Below are positions 63,949-64,000 of a DNA stretch of 64,000 nucleotides, piece by piece (positions within the stretch are counted from its first letter, which is position 1; each line of letters starts with the position of its first letter). Made by a program: the position numbers and the translations under genes. A model generated the notes under the pieces. It was given only the letters and a program-made list of their open reading frames with translations. It had not been told where the DNA came from and made no database searches. The stretch is from Sphingobacteriia bacterium (lineage in GTDB: Bacteria > Bacteroidota > Bacteroidia > B-17B0 > Aurantibacillaceae). The stretch covers positions 30,560 to 94,559 of the forward strand of contig RFNG01000130.1 in assembly GCA_009927275.1 (NCBI GenBank), written 5' to 3'.

Positions 63949-64000
63949 GGGCGATGCCTTCGGCCCGGGCTACTCCGGGCTCGTTACACTCGGTTATTGC
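63949..64000 (+). repeat. GC-rich palindromic interspersed element (variant C, cut by window edge)
   Basis: GGGCGATGCCTTCGGCCCGG, then CTCCGGGCTCG and CTCGGTT, nearly identical to 57445-57491. It follows an AT-rich stretch of about 190 bases after the GyrI-like gene in which I see no gene. The right end lies outside the window. Confidence 0.78.

Overview
The window comes from a member of the Bacteroidota. The evidence is mutually consistent: an AT-rich, densely packed chromosome; promoters of the Bacteroidota type (TTG, about 20 nt, TAnnTTTG); a secreted protease with a type IX secretion sorting tail; an ATP synthase cluster running atpB-E-F-H-A-G without atpD/C; a three-gene sdhCAB; a PcrB-type prenylglyceryl-phosphate synthase next to a phosphopantetheinyl transferase and ahcY; a uppS-bamA-ompH-ompH block; DUF2795, DUF4292 and DUF5916 proteins. 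I cannot place it below phylum. There is one tRNA (Arg-UCU), no rRNA, no CRISPR, no prophage and no transposase. Most of the window is housekeeping.

Layout. 0-5.3 kb: a DivIC/FtsB-like protein, then (minus strand) an unusual GT2 fusion, a stand-alone DsbD alpha domain, DsbD and ferritin. 5.4-9.6 kb: tRNA-Arg, an AsmA-like protein and a histidine kinase. 9.6-14 kb: sdhCAB and a LigT-like/DUF1801 pair. 14.1-18.8 kb: sugar nucleotidyltransferase, TPR lipoprotein, DUF4292 lipoprotein and an EnvC-like activator. 18.8-23.8 kb: ATP synthase. 23.8-28.6 kb: EVE protein, NadR-like kinase/PnuC, ThiE-like protein, prenylglyceryl-phosphate synthase, PPTase and ahcY. 28.6-33.1 kb: uppS, bamA and two Skp-like chaperones. 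33.2-41 kb: a cobalamin-type MerR regulator, cysS, glutaminyl cyclase, DUF5916, hmgA and trhO. 41-53 kb: proteases, acyl-CoA synthetase, heptose epimerase, urocanate hydratase and a putative zincin. 53-57 kb: a tight six-gene operon ending in an FeS-type photolyase/cryptochrome. 57-57.6 kb: GC-rich palindromic repeats. 57.6-64 kb: an outer-membrane protein, topoisomerase IV A, DUF2795, an HMA-MauE fusion, an aminotransferase, a GyrI-like lipoprotein and another repeat copy at the right edge.

Two things stand out. First, four otherwise intact genes are each broken by one or two bases, mostly in homopolymers: atpA (inside the Walker A codons), hmgA, the photolyase, and parC (an in-frame TAA best explained by two compensating indels). 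Two of these are normally essential, so the choice is between consensus error and real slippage or recoding; the sequence alone cannot settle it. Second, the photolyase operon (SRPBCC, SDR lacking the catalytic Tyr, flavin reductase, DUF2256, TspO, photolyase) has no canonical promoter and carries a perfect 11-bp inverted repeat just upstream. The MerR protein about 20 kb away has CarH/LitR-type B12 motifs. Together they suggest a light-responsive photoprotection module.

Smaller points are a 12-bp hairpin plus T-tract between atpE and atpF that probably adjusts c-ring stoichiometry, and promoters for sdhC, atpB and ahcY that decide their start codons.
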